Shown here: one piece after another, positions 14,210-26,355 of the stretch
How the letters are laid out: each line of letters begins with the position of its first letter
Numbering within the stretch: the stretch's first letter is position 1
Assembly (NCBI GenBank): GCA_963969345.1
Contig: OZ017769.1
Coordinates: forward strand, 3,968,816-4,032,815
DNA length: 64,000 nt
Source: Turbatrix aceti
Lineage: Eukaryota > Nematoda > Chromadorea > Rhabditida > Panagrolaimidae
Direction: 5' to 3'
The notes under the pieces: model-generated
Seen by the model: only the letters and a program-made list of their open reading frames with translations
What the model was told of the DNA's origin: nothing
Database searches by the model: none
Translations under genes and position numbers: made by a program

Positions 14210-16987
14210 TCACTGCTGCTCGGACACGGGCTGTAGGAGACCGTCGGGATCGACGGCGAGGATGTACTTATTCTCGGAGACGTTCTTGATCTGCTTCGAG
14301 CTGACTGTCACCATGAGCATGCGGACCCCTTTGTTGATGGCTCGGAATTTGATAGTTATCTTGACTTTTTGGTATCCTTTGATTGATCTGGAAACCACAA
14401 TTTGTATAGGATGGAATTTGTCAAATTTGTCAAACACAACAAATTCCTCAAAAAAATTTTTTCGTGTCAGAACCAAGGCGTAAAATTTGGCCGACCGTAA
14501 AAGTCGGAAAAAAATTTTAAAAAAGTATTTTTTTTCAAATGACAGTAAAATTTTTAGATATTTTTGCTTTTGATCTATGCATTATTTTTTTCTAAAGCGA
14601 ATAATAATTTCGCATTTTTACATCATTTAAAAAAAATTGTTCCGAATTCGGTAAAAAATAATCCCAATAAACTCACTTCGGAAACCGCTCAATCTTGACC
14701 GCCGAGTTGGAAGTCCCGCTGTAGAGCGTCAACAAGACGTCTTCCAAATCCGTAGACAGCGGATTTGTGAACGTAACAACCGCTCGAATAGTCTCGTTCA
14801 CCTTAACCGTCTTGGGAACGTCCAACACAAGCGGCGATCCAACCACCTGGAACTTGACGGTCTCGATAAAAATCTGCGATGTCTCAAAAACACTGCCAGA
14901 GGCAAAAACAGCCAGTTCTTTGTGGTCGGTGACGTAATCGACGTATTCATGGACGCCGACTGTGTGGCTGAGCGTGACGGTTTCTTCGCCATCGACAGTG
15001 ACTTCCTTAGCTTCCTCGGAGATCTCGTCACTCGTCTCGCCCGTGTGCATTTGCGTGACGACTCGGATGGTAAACTTGATGGTTCTTGTATTTTTGGAAC
15101 TGTTGTGCAGGGCGATGGTGAACAAGATATCGTCGCCAAAGGGGATGCTCGGGATTTTCGAAATGGAGACTACGATGTCACCGACCGGAGCTTCGGAAAT
15201 GCTGAGATCCCGGTTATAAAGGCTACGAATTCGCTTGTTGCGCTCCGTGATTCCCGCCGATTTGAGAGCTTTTACGTGAACGTGTCGCTCGTAGTCCGTG
15301 CCTTCAGTCGGTTTGTAGCTGCTTGTGATGTTCATCGGTGAGCCCAGGTGACGGGGATCTGTCGTGATCAGTGCTACGCCCACGCTGAAATTCAAAAAAA
15401 TTCAATGTGCAATTTTTGAAATCCAAAACCCACTTAGACGTGTACTTTTTTGTGTACGCGGTGAGTAGCTTCAAATTTCCGTGATAATCTTCTTCGTAGA
15501 ACCAGCAGACTTCGTCAGAGTTTACCTCCCCGTAGACAAAAAGTGCGTCATACGGTATGTCCAGTCGCCCTTCGCGGATGGCTTTTACGGGGATCGGGCC
15601 GCATTGGTAGGCTTCTAAAAAAACATCTACAACTACAATTTTATCCCACATCCTCACCGTAAGATTTTCCCGTGCTTGAAACATCGTAGGATCTTTCTTG
15701 AGGAGTCGCATCCACAACCTGCCATCCATCGTATCCCTCCTCCAAATCCCGACGCTTGGCCCATATTTCGGTCCAAACATGGAAATTCCAGATCATCTCG
15801 GACCCAATTCGGTCTCTGTAAATGTCAGCTTCTCTGAAACCACCGAGCGGCGTCCGGATAAAACGTTTGTCGATGGTTAGCGTGTCATCAGAGTCATGAC
15901 CGGAGTTTAGGCAGGTGACTAGGCGGCAAGGTATCCCGATCGATCTCAGGAGAGTGACAAAAGTGCATGCAAACACCCAGCATTGCGCGTACCGGACTCG
16001 TTGTTTATTACCCCGGATAAACTCGGCGATGATCTGATCCGTTCCGAACCAGGAAGTTGGCTTTGTTCCATCGAGAATTGTTCCTTTTATCCAGTTTCCC
16101 TCCAGGAGATAGCCATTGACCGCGAAGGACAGTTTTCGGCTGACACGAAGCACGTTTCCGCGTTCTGCGAAGGACAGGCCTGGGCCGTTACGCTGAATTA
16201 TGATATACGAATTCCAGGTGCAAGTGACTTCAGAATAACCTCACCTGATGGTTGTAGTTCAGCACAGCTAGCAAGTACATGGTGACCTTCAGTGTGTCCT
16301 CGTCGAACTAAAAAAAAAAGTACTTTTTGACCTTCGATCCATTCAAATCAGTGTTACCTGAGAATGCATCCACGCATATTTATCGATTGTGTAATCCTGT
16401 TCATCAGAAACCACCCCAGTAAAATAAACGTCACCTTCCAAATTCAGATACGCATCCAAAATTTTGTTTTCAGGTTGGTAAACGTCGTCGGCGGTGTTGT
16501 AGGGGTTGAAGAGGACGTAGAGCTTTGGCGGAGGCGACAACCGGGAAAACTTTGTGTACTCCAAGTCTATGCGCGACAGCAATCTCGTATCGTACGTGCC
16601 CCTGAGGATGTACACCTTCCAAACAGCTACCGAAGCATTTACCGGAACTTCAACAGCAACTGTCAGGTGATTTGCCTCCGTTTTGGTCAAATAAGCCGCC
16701 CAGGTGTCCGGCAAAATCAAATCCCGGTGTTCTTTATGCCAAATAGGAATGCTTATCACGGTGGGACGATTCACGGATTCGTCGAGCATGAGATAGACCC
16801 TCAGCGTGTGGAGTCTCGGATCAAAACGGATGTCATTGGTTGTCAGTCGGATCGAAAAAGCCTGTCCTCGACGAACGACGGCTGCAGAGGGCCTTTGCCA
16901 GGCGTAGTTATCCGTGTGGTGCAGAGGAGCATTTTCGGAAGGCAACAAATTGACGGATATGATATCCAACCAGTCGTAAGCCGACAT
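14210..16987 (-). CDS. Classical transglutaminase (protein-glutamine gamma-glutamyltransferase)
   Basis: Six exons on the minus strand (16987-16358, 16307-16245, 16192-15658, 15614-15434, 15384-14677, 14387-14210) join in phase to give 764 residues, close to the usual length of animal transglutaminases. The order is N-terminal beta-sandwich, catalytic core, then two C-terminal beta-barrels. The catalytic triad is intact: Cys302 in YAQCWVFA, His369 in NFHVWTE and Asp392 in VVDATPQE, with spacing like that of factor XIII-type enzymes. The family makes isopeptide crosslinks between glutamine and lysine side chains under calcium control. There is no obvious signal peptide. ATG 16987 is the first in-frame methionine. 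Caenorhabditis is known to lack this papain-like family, so its presence in a nematode is notable. Confidence 0.93.
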
Positions 16988-17567
16988 TTCCAAAAAAATT
17001 TCAGACGTTCAACAACTATAGCACAGGACTATCGACCGGGTCTGTTCTGAAATTTCCTTCTGTTCGATTCCCGCCGTCTGTTCTGACTCACGCCGCCGCC
17101 AGGAATCCAGCGTGTAAATGTCTGATTGAATTCCAAGTGCAGTTTCTTGTTTCAGTTTAGGAAAACAGGCATGATTTCGATTGTATGCCAGTAGTGATGA
17201 CGCACATTGCCTTCTCCCAACATAAGAGAAACAACGATGAACCCGCTAAGCAATTTTTTATTTCTGTTTAAGAAAAAATAGTACAATGTTATATATTTTT
17301 TTATAAAGGAATTTCGAAGTTTGTGCAAATGAGGGGATAAAATCATTCGTGAATGACCCAGTGGTAGTAGAGAGCGCGCGATTTCCATTCTCGATCACAA
17401 ATCATAATTCTACAGAAGCATTTATAAAATCCCTTGGAACTTGTATCACTCTGCGTACAATTTCGAATTTTTTGAAAGCAAAAAGACAAACAAGCAATAA
17501 CAATGGGCTATGCATGCATAGAGTTAGGAACCAAAAATTGTTAGGTAAAAAACGGTAAAAATTGAAA
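16988..17567. other. Intergenic spacer between transglutaminase and GTPase gene A
   Basis: No gene is seen. Read on the minus strand, 17262-17257 is AATAAA, about 300 nt past the stop of the GTPase gene, and may be its polyadenylation signal. The rest should include the transglutaminase promoter. Confidence 0.4.
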
Positions 17568-20500
17568 TTACGAATTCAGCTGCTTCCAGGAATCTTCAGG
17601 TTTTGGTTTATAATATTTGGGGTTTTTTTTTGCTGTATTATTTTGCATGTTATTATGCTTTGCAGGCTTGGTTGCTACATGTTTGCTCTCACCAGGAACT
17701 CTTTTGTTTTTTGAAATCTCGTTGGCTGCCGCATTTCCTTTTTGAACAGTTGGTTGCGTTTTTGATGTATGTTCCTTCGAGGGAGATTGTTGGTGATTTT
17801 CGATACAATGTTTCCAGCAGATCTTATGTACAATATTTCGCGTGTATGTCGTTTTTGGGGTAACATTTTGTAACAACGGCACTTTTCTAAAGTCGTACGG
17901 CTTCAACTTCTGAACATAAGATGAAAACCTGGCAACAGCGTCACTTGACTTTTTCCAGTTAAACTCAAAGTCTTCAAATTTGCCGTAAACAAGGTTCGGA
18001 GCTTCCTGCTTAACGACGAGGTACCGAAAAGCATCGCTGTCGACGCAGAATACGTTTTCTTTACCAAATGGCAAATCAGCGTGGAGTTCTGCCTTAACAA
18101 CGGCTTGGAGGCTGCGAATGGGTTGGATTGAGTCCCCTGGGCGGAAGAACGTGCCGCAGCAGTTTGTGAAGAAAAAACAGACGTTGGGGAAAGCGTCGAC
18201 GGTGAAGAGCGAAAGCAGCTTGCGGAAAACAAATTCGAGACCTGCGCCCATTTTGGATTCGTTCGGTAGCAGCACGAAGCAGATTGCGTGAAGAGTGCCT
18301 GCGCGTCGAATGGCTTCTTCAATAGCTTCCAGGTTTATATCGTCCTGGTCGACACCGCGAGAATCTCTGAGACCAGGTGTGTCAATGAGGTTAAGCGTGA
18401 GGTCGCCGTGTTGCAGTTTGTGGACCTGTGGTAGTTGCGTGACAGACTGTCCCAGGTCGTTGAAGCACTCGTTTTTGTCCTCACCGAGCGCTACCGTGTG
18501 AAATTCGTAGTCGTCATCCTGGACAGAAAACTTGCAGGGAAGCACAGAAAATAGTTCCTGCCCGTCCGCATCGGTGAGCGTTTCGTACTTGAAGTAGTTG
18601 ACCATGCTGTTGATGAGAGTCGATTTTCCGGCTCCGGATGGCCCGACAAGAAGAATGTTTCGGGTGTTGGGTTCAAGGGGGGTTTCGAAGAGTGCTAGAC
18701 TAGGGTGAATATGAACTTCTTTTTTAGCCGGAATTTCATGTGCTTCTTCTTCTACTAAAAAGAAAACCATTATTTTTTTTAAATGAGTATTCTACCTTCG
18801 GAATCACTACGTTCTTTAGCAAAAAACTTATTCTAGTGTTGCGTAGCAAATTTTATAATTGTTTGTATAAAAGAACTATTATTTTTGGCATTACCAGATA
18901 ACACCGCAGGTTCAGGGGAAACAATTGCGGTTTGATAATGATTACTTCCAGTTGACAGTGTGCCAATATTTTGAAGATTAACCATTTCTTTGAAATTTTG
19001 TTCCGAAGCATCGGCTTTACTTTGAGAGTTGCAAAGTTTGCCAGCGTTTTCGGCTTGATCTGTTCCAAAATGGGCATCTTTCTGATGTTCCGCAGTGTTG
19101 TATATTTGTGTTCTGCCGATTATCCAAATGATTTGACAATTGAATTGAATTGTCTGTCGGTTGACACTGGTCCTCGGTGACAATTTCAGAATCGTGTTGA
19201 TTTTTTGGTAATTCGTTCAAGTTTGCAGAAAAGAGTTGATCACATGTTTCAGTCTCATTTTTCAAATTTTCACTGTCGCCGGATGCAATCTCAGGTGGTT
19301 TGGAAAACTGATCGTGATTATTCCCAGTGTCAAATATATTCTTAGAATTAGATAGTAAGTTGTCATGTTTTTCTACAGCGTTTTCTGATTCAGCTTTTTT
19401 TTTGTTTGATTCCCGAGCTTCGCTTTCATCTCGTGGTTTGTCGACTGTTTTGTCATCATGCAACATAGTTGCATTGCCAGCGTTTTGCGTTTGATCAGTT
19501 TCCGAATGAGCATCTTTCTGATTTTCTGCAGCGTTTAAATTTGTGTTCTGCCTTTTATCCAAATCATTTGAAAACTGATTTGAAATGCCGTTTGGTTGGC
19601 ATTGATCCTCGTTGGTAGTTTCAGAATCGTTCAGATTGTGATTCTCAGCGCAATTTTGCTGAATGGCATCATCCGTAGAAATATTTTCGCTAGTGCATTG
19701 ATCAAGGTTCATGTTTTTAGCATCCTCAGAAGTTGTCTCTGTTTTTAATGTTACAGCAACCGGATTATTTTGTTTTTTCTCATCTAGTTCGTCGGTAGAG
19801 TCTTGATTCGTGTTTTTCGTTTCAGAATCAGAAGCAATGTTTGCAGGTTGAGTAGTAGACTCGTCGTTAGAAGCATTTTGCGAGTCATTGTCAGATAACT
19901 GGTGTGAAACTTCGGGTAGTGAAAGCGAATGGTCGTCTTCATGTTCATCATGTGCGTTGTTCTTGGAAACGCTTTCATCTTGCTTGGAAACGTTTTCTTT
20001 TTGTACGTCTTTAGACTCATCAGTTTGATGCTGCGATCTGTGTTCTTCAGTACCGGAAGCAAAATCTGCTGTTGGCAAAGAACATTGTTTTGTTTCACGC
20101 TGCTCCTTTTGTGACAAATCCATTTCGGCTTCAAACGTAGCTAAAAAATATTTTATTTATTTATGATATAAGAAAATAACTCACGGTTTGACTCATTTTC
20201 GTCTATATTGCTAAGTTGTTTAGCATCAACAGGTTTGTCGACTGAGTTGTCTAGACTTGACGATGAAACTTTGGACAACGCAGCGGGTAACCAACAGAAA
20301 AGAACATCAAACATGACATTGCAATCAAATTCGCTTTCCTTTGCAGTGTCATATGCCTTTTTAAAAATAGCATCTAACTTTCTTTCGGAATTGTTCTGAA
20401 GCATTTGCATCCGCTCGGTAAACAAATCTTTGCACTTTGGGACAACAAGTGTATCATAACTGAATGAAGTTTTGCTTTCCACTTGAATGATGACATGATT

Positions 20501-21270
20501 ATCAATGTCCGGTATTCCTGGACTTGCCATCTTGTTCCAATTGACAAGGACTTTGCAAGAATCGACAGAGCTCCATTCAGCGGACTTCAAAAGTTCTTGT
20601 TTTAAAGATTCCTGCAAATCGACATTCTAGCCAAGAATGTTAAGCGTCAAAGGCGTACATACTTTTTGTTTTTCATCGCTAGGCAAAGCTACCAAACTGC
20701 AACGTCCAGATCGGTAAGTGACACTTCTGGTTATATGTGGCTCGAGTCGTGATGACAGCGTAGCAGTGCCCTCCTAAAAAACAAAAAAATACAGCATGAG
20801 CAGTGTTATCGGGTACCCGGACCGGAGGTTAAAAATTAATTTTCGGTTCCGGTTCCGGTTCCGGGTACCCGAAAAAAGCATTTTCGGTTCCGCTTCGGGT
20901 ACCCGAAAAATTTTCAGAACCGGCACACTGAGTATGAGTAAAAAATGACTTACCTCGGAGACTCTGAAGTCGTATTCGAACTCAGTGACCTGTTTGACAG
21001 CCAACATGTTTTGAACGTCTTTGTCGGCATGGAGTACAAAAAGAAACTATAAAGTGAGATTCATTGTATTCACTGAAAACAACTATTCTTACTCACCGCA
21101 ATATTTTCATTGGGAAACAATTGACAATTAACCAAGTCGGAAAGCACAGATTTTGGGTGCAGTGTGAAGGAGAATCGACCCTGTGAAAGAATATCATACT
21201 TACAATCTCTAAAGTATGATAGTTTTTCAATATCCGGTATCAGCGGTCTTTTGCCAAATGGTGTAGCCAT
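17568..21270 (-). CDS. AIG1-like GTPase gene A with conserved N-terminal module and repetitive acidic linker
   Basis: Exons of the N-terminal module are clear and in phase: 21270-21097, 21046-20954, 20773-20663 and 20611-20185. A long Asn/Asp/Glu/Ser/Gln-rich disordered exon begins at 20140. A probable small exon (18813-18796) and the GTPase exon (18754-17568) follow. The G domain has GPSGAGKS (P-loop) and DTPGLRDS (switch II), with FFTNCCGTFFRPGD where a canonical G4 would be; it ends in a basic Lys/Asn/Pro-rich tail. The N-terminal module starts MATPFGKRPLIP and matches gene D and pseudogene C in sequence and exon phase. The linker contains two diverged copies of a segment of about 90 residues; the second is in a different frame, so one frame break near 19095 is apparent. 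The end of the linker exon is uncertain. Function unknown; relatives are AIG1/GIMAP-like GTPases. Confidence 0.7.
20793..20938. mobile_element. Small hAT-like foldback element (MITE) in an intron
   Basis: A 130-bp element at 20801-20930 starts CAGTGTTATCGGG and ends CGGCACACTG, so its ends are short inverted repeats (CAGTG at the tips). It is built of CGGTTCCGGTT-like and GGGTACCCG motifs. Flanking 8-mers agcatgag (20793-20800) and agtatgag (20931-20938) match at 7 of 8 positions, as an aged 8-bp target-site duplication would. It sits between the second and third coding exons of GTPase gene A. It has no coding capacity. Confidence 0.65.
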
Positions 21271-21492
21271 ATTGTTGCTAAAACGTATTTCAAACAGTTT
21301 TTTATAGCAATGCAATTTGTGTTATAGTTAAACAGGTATCTTTTGACTGTACTAATAACAGTTTTAAATGTTTTCCAATTGATCATTCGACTTATTTAAT
21401 ATTATTCAACCACTACAAATTAGATATGCTTATAATACTTGGAAGTTACAAGAGTTAAAAAAAACGGAATGAAGAATTGGATTCAGACTTCT
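21271..21492. other. Spacer between tandem GTPase genes
   Basis: The 222 bp lie between the stop of GTPase gene B (21493) and the start codon of gene A (21270). AT-rich; no further gene seen. The close same-strand packing is compatible with a nematode operon, but no trans-splice evidence is available. Confidence 0.4.
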
Positions 21493-23260
21493 TTAAAGAG
21501 CAATCTTAACTTTATGTTTGATGAACTCTCTCTCGGAGTATTGTTTCTGATTGGCTTTGGTCAGCTTATTGTAGATCTCCTGGATTTTTTCGCCGTGCAG
21601 AGGAAGTTTGAAGAGAGCGTTTCGGAGATCAACAATTTTGTCTGCGGTGACAGCCTGGCCTCGGCCTTGACCGGCACCAAGAACTGTATCAAAAGCCTTT
21701 TTCATTCGCTTGAATTCATCAAGCGTTGCTCGAAGCCGGTTGACAACGGTCTGGTTGCCTGTGCTGGCCGCCACGGCACTTTCCTTGCGAATTTCAAGCT
21801 CAAGACGCTGCTCGAAGTCGTTGTTGTACTCCAGGAAAGAATGCGTTTTGAGAAAAACGCCAAAGTCGACCACGGTCTTTGTGATCACCTCCTGCTCGTG
21901 TTTAAGGTCAGTCAGGACGCTCTTGAGTCCTCGCTCCGCAGTAGCGCGATCGATAACCTTAAGATTGGCAAACTTTTCGTTGATGCGAGACGGCTTCAGC
22001 ACCTTGCGCTGATTGAAGTCAATGTGCATGTGAACCAGGTAGCTGCATCCACAATATGCACAGTTTGGCTTTCCCTGCATGGCGGCGCAACTCTGAAGTG
22101 CGGGTTCTGGGAATTTCTTGAGTGGCACGTTAGTGAGATAACATTCCGAGTGACAGATTTGTTTGTAAAACGTGACATACTGATTTGAGTTGGCTAGACG
22201 TTCAACACCGATGCATTTCTTTTCCGTGCAGACGGTGCGGGGACGGGAAAGTTCATCCAATTCGATGTCAAATTCGGAAACAGTCAACTTATTTTGCAAG
22301 TCGTTTACCAAGCTGTCCATGTTGCCTTCGATGTTGCTGTATTTGGTGTTGATAAGATTTGTGATCGAGGCTAGCGGCTCGAGAAGCATAACAACAACGG
22401 TGCGGGCCTCGTTGACAGACAGAGTATCTTTGACTGTGTGAGCCTTAATTTTTGTCATACGAAGCAGCATGCGTTTCACTTCATCGCGGCTCTTGCTCCA
22501 GCTCTGTTCGTAGTTAGTCGGGTCTTGATCTCTAAAACTACGATGCTGGCTGTACGCGCACTGGAAACGGTATCCGTCGTTGTCAATGCAGTACACCGTC
22601 TGAAAAAAGTGTGAAGACCCGTGCGAAACTGAAACACCTAAAGCATACATCTTTGTTCATGGGAATATCGATGCCTTTGGTTGCCTTCAGTTCTTGAAGA
22701 TATGCCCGCAACGGTTCGTGTGCGTTGCCAGTTTTGTAATCGTAACCACGACTGTTTGTGAAAACGAAGAAGATGTTCTCAACGGAATTCCGGTGCAGGT
22801 TCATTAGCAACTCTGAAAGGCAGTATTTGTACTCAGCGGTTAGCTTGGAATCCCCAGCCTTGAGCACAATGAAAATGCCATGCAGCTCCTTAAACAGGGT
22901 CACAATTCCCAGAATCTTCTTGTTGTTTTCATCATCGTTGTGAAGGCCTTCGGTGTCGCCGACGCCAGGAACGTCGATGACGTTGATGGTCTGCTTCGGT
23001 CCTTCAAACTTGTAAACCTTGGGGTCCTTTGTAAACGAATGCGCTCGATCGTGTCGTTCATTGGAGCTGTCGCCGATTTTGATGTTGATTTCTTCAAAGT
23101 CATCGTTCATGATAGAGAAGTTAGTAGGAATCAGGCACACTGGCTTGCTCTTAAGAGCGTCGTCGAATGACTTGTAAGTCAAATAGTTAGCTAATGCATT
23201 GATCTGAGTAGACTTTCCGACTCCGGTTTGTCCGAGCACAAGGATGTTGAAGGTTGCCAT
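21493..23260 (-). CDS. AIG1-like GTPase gene B with Cys/His-rich and helical C-terminal tail
   Basis: Two exons, 23260-22649 and 22599-21493, join in phase 0 to give 572 residues. Unlike genes A, C and D it starts directly with the G domain (MATFNILVLGQTGVGKS): P-loop at residues 10-17 and DVPG at 96-99. FVFTNSRG stands where a G4 motif is expected. Residues 328-396 hold a Cys/His-rich cluster (CTEKKC, CHSEC, CAYCGC, HMH) that looks metal-binding. About 175 residues of charged helix follow. The same Cys/His segment recurs, decayed, in pseudogene C. The closest known families are AIG1/GIMAP and septin-like P-loop GTPases, often membrane- or immunity-linked; the exact role is not known. The start has no competing upstream in-frame methionine. 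Confidence 0.85.
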
Positions 23261-23434
23261 TGTTGCTGTAAATCTGTTAGAAGGGGGAGGTAGGGAAATA
23301 AACCTTTAAGGCATAGTCAAGATATATAAATCAGGTAAGCAACCTGTGCATAATATCAAAAATTTAAAAAAAGCTTACAATTTATTGAACCAAGCAATGA
23401 AAAAATTAAAAAAACACTTACTAAAAGCTTCTTT

Positions 23435-26241
23435 AAACTTTGGAAGAACTTTTGTAGCCAATCATGTTTTCGTAAATCATAGCAACATCATTTTCGTTCA
23501 AGTTTTCAGCAGACAATAATTCATCAAGAACTTGTATTCTGATTTGGTTAACATTGATTTTTTTCTGAGCTGTTTGTAATTGTTGAATAGAAGTTAATAA
23601 CAGGGTTATTAATATAATTTGCCATGGAATTTTTCGTCAAAGCACAGTTCAATCGGCACTTGGCAAGTTTAAGGTGCTTGATGAATTTCTTCTCGTTTTC
23701 AAATCCATCAAGTTTCAATGAATTGCATGTTGCCGCAGCGATATCAATCAGTTTTTCTTGAGTTTGAGAACTGTTTGTTTGTATTCATTTACGTCGAAGT
23801 TTGTTAGGATGGTAGTAATGTTAGAAAAGTTATAGCGGAATTCGGAGACTAGGTGTTCATCTTCTGGACACGTACATACAATGCATCGTCGTGGTGATAG
23901 GTGTGTCGCTTCAGTAAACATACAAAATCCTACTATTTTGCGATTTTCAAAATTTAAGAGACACTTATCAGAGGTACACGTTGTTAACGGTGAACTAAGA
24001 TTTTGTATATCCAATTGAAGATTCGGTTGTGTATATGCAAGTTTGATATTGTAGAATGCTATCCAAATAGCCAAACGCTCTAACACAGAATTTGTTTCTT
24101 TCGGTGGTACCAGTTGGAGTAGGATCTTATGATGATATTGAACGAATTTGTCGTTTTCAAAAACTTCGATAAAGTTTTTCACTGCGCTGCACGATTTTGT
24201 CCAATTGTTTTTGAAATCGTCTGGATTTCCATATACCAAATCCGGACGTTGTTTTCTGACAACCAAATAACGAAAAGCATCGCTGTCAACACAGAAAACA
24301 TTATGCTTGCCGAATTCAAACGTAGCACCACGTTCCTTGCGAACCTGTTCTTGCAAGGACTTTGACTGGCTGTAGGCTGTCCCCTGGACGAAAAAATGTA
24401 CTTTGACCGTTGGTAAAGAAGAAGCAGATGTTCGGAAATGCAGCGGCCGGAATTAAGAGACACCAGACGTCGTAGCACGTACTCCAAAGTACTTCCAAGC
24501 TTCGCTTCATTCGGCAGCAGATACGAAACACACTGCATGCAGAAATTTTGCTTCGTTCATGGCCTTCTTGATCCATGTCGAACGTTGGCATCGTCTTGAG
24601 TAGCTCCTCTAGTGTCGTTTAGACCGGGTGTGTCGATGATGTTCAGAGTCAGACGACCACTGCGTATTGAATAAACCCGTGGCTTCTGTGTCACAGATTG
24701 TCCACGGTTGTTGAAGTCTTCGTTGCTGTCTTCTCCATATTGGACTTTGTGAAAGTCGTATTCGTCGTCCTGCACCTCGAAACAACTTGGAATAACATTT
24801 TTCAGGTCAAACCGCTCTGGTAGCTGACCGCCGTAATGGAAATAGTTAACCATGCTGTTTATCAACGTGGACTTGCCCGTACCCGAAGGCCCCACAAAAA
24901 GCACATTGTACGAAGTGTCTAAATTCAAAGTATTTAGACGTTTTATAAAATAAACAGTAAGCATACCTTTAGCATTGAGTAAAGACCGTAAGCTCACGTC
25001 AGTTTTATTACTTTGTTGCGATTCCGTTTTCGTTTTCAAAGCTGAAAATTTTAACAGACATACAATAAGCTTTTTTTAATAAAAACATACAATAAGCTTT
25101 TTCTATTTGGTTTTCATTTGCTTGATCCAGATTTTTCACCGAATTTTGCTTTCCATTATTTTCAAAAAGTGCTGATTTACAATCGTTTGGCTTGCCTTCT
25201 TTAGCGTTGCCTAAAGCTCGATTGGAATTTGAAATCGTATTGACAACTTCATTTTTTGAAGCCACTGCTAAATTATTCGATTGTTCCGCTGTCGCGTTGC
25301 TATCAGCAGTGTGTTGATTTGCCACGACATTGTTTTCTTCGTTGATTGGTGGATTATAATGTTCTGTTTTTAAACCAACGGTATTATTTGTATCTGAAAC
25401 AAAATTTTATAGACATCTATTTCTGAAGTATATGCAAAACGTACTGCAAAAAGCCTTAAAATTATTGAATCGCAAAAATTTTTGATTTTGGTTTTCGTTT
25501 TCAGAAAACCATAATAGACACATTTTTTGACCATATAAATTGTTAATATAATTATCCGAAATTTGTGTAAATTTAGACTTTTGATATTCAATCCACACAT
25601 GTATTTGTGTTACCGTATCGCCTTTTTTCCATGGTTTCCAATTAATAAGATACTCTCCCACCTGCAAAAATTAGTTTTTGTTGCTTATAATATTCACAAC
25701 TCACGTTTTCGCCACCAATGTTTTGTGAGCGTGCAAAAAAAATACTGCCAACAAACACAGTGCAATTTGTTTTTTCTTTTTCATCCGCATACTTGTATTT
25801 AAATGATCGACAACTGATTTTCTGAAAACACAATTTTTTTGAATAAAAGAAGAATGGATCGGGATTGCGCTTGTGAATAACTCTGCCTTACAACTGACAG
25901 ATAACAACTTTCTTAAATCGACTTACCTTATATGCCTCTATGGTAACATTAAAGCGAGTTTCACTTTCGATTCTAAAAAAGGATTCAGCTTCTTCAGGAA
26001 GTTGCAGCAGAAACGCCGTCTAAAACATAGGGGGGAGGTGTTGTCATAAAAAGCATAAAAAATACCGCGTAATTTTCGTCGCCTCCAAATAGTTTTGCAA
26101 GATCCGTCACCAATGTCGCTGGGTTCAAAGTGATCTGTAGTTTTTTGTAATCAATGGATTTGGAGGATTGTATGAATATGTAGTAGTAAGATATGTGATC
26201 TCTTCAATAAAATTCACAAACGGGCGTTGTACTGCAGTCAT
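23435..26241 (-). pseudogene. AIG1-like GTPase C, frameshifted copy
   Basis: The exon plan is that of genes A and D: 26241-26066, 26019-25927, 25821-25705, 25661-25445, 25393-25091, 25041-24967, then a long GTPase exon from 24918. Splice phases agree except in the first exon, which is 176 bp (not a multiple of 3) and changes frame near 26185. The GTPase exon starts intact (GPSGTGKS, DTPGLNDTRG) but the homologous reading then jumps frame about four times between 24600 and 24360. It runs on through the Cys/His-rich segment to 23748, and the remaining helical tail is found in two further frames down to 23435. Similarity to A, B and D is clear across all breaks. This is either a recent pseudogene or a stretch with clustered base-call errors. 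Confidence 0.7.
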
Positions 26242-26355
26242 AGCTACTAAATTGCTCTAATCGTATAGTTTAAAGCAGTGTGAAACACAATTGAAATATC
26301 AAAAAGTCAATACAACTTTTTTACACAGCATTATTTCAAAAAAACAAATTTTATG

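Noticed and set aside
17040..17075. tRNA B-box-like GTTCGATTCC
   Set aside because: No A-box or stems at the right distance; it lies in the 5' flank of the transglutaminase gene.
19017..19090. GTAAAG donor ending the linker exon of gene A in the original frame
   Set aside because: It leaves phase 2, and no downstream acceptor before the G-domain exons fits that phase; the frameshifted repeat reading fits better.
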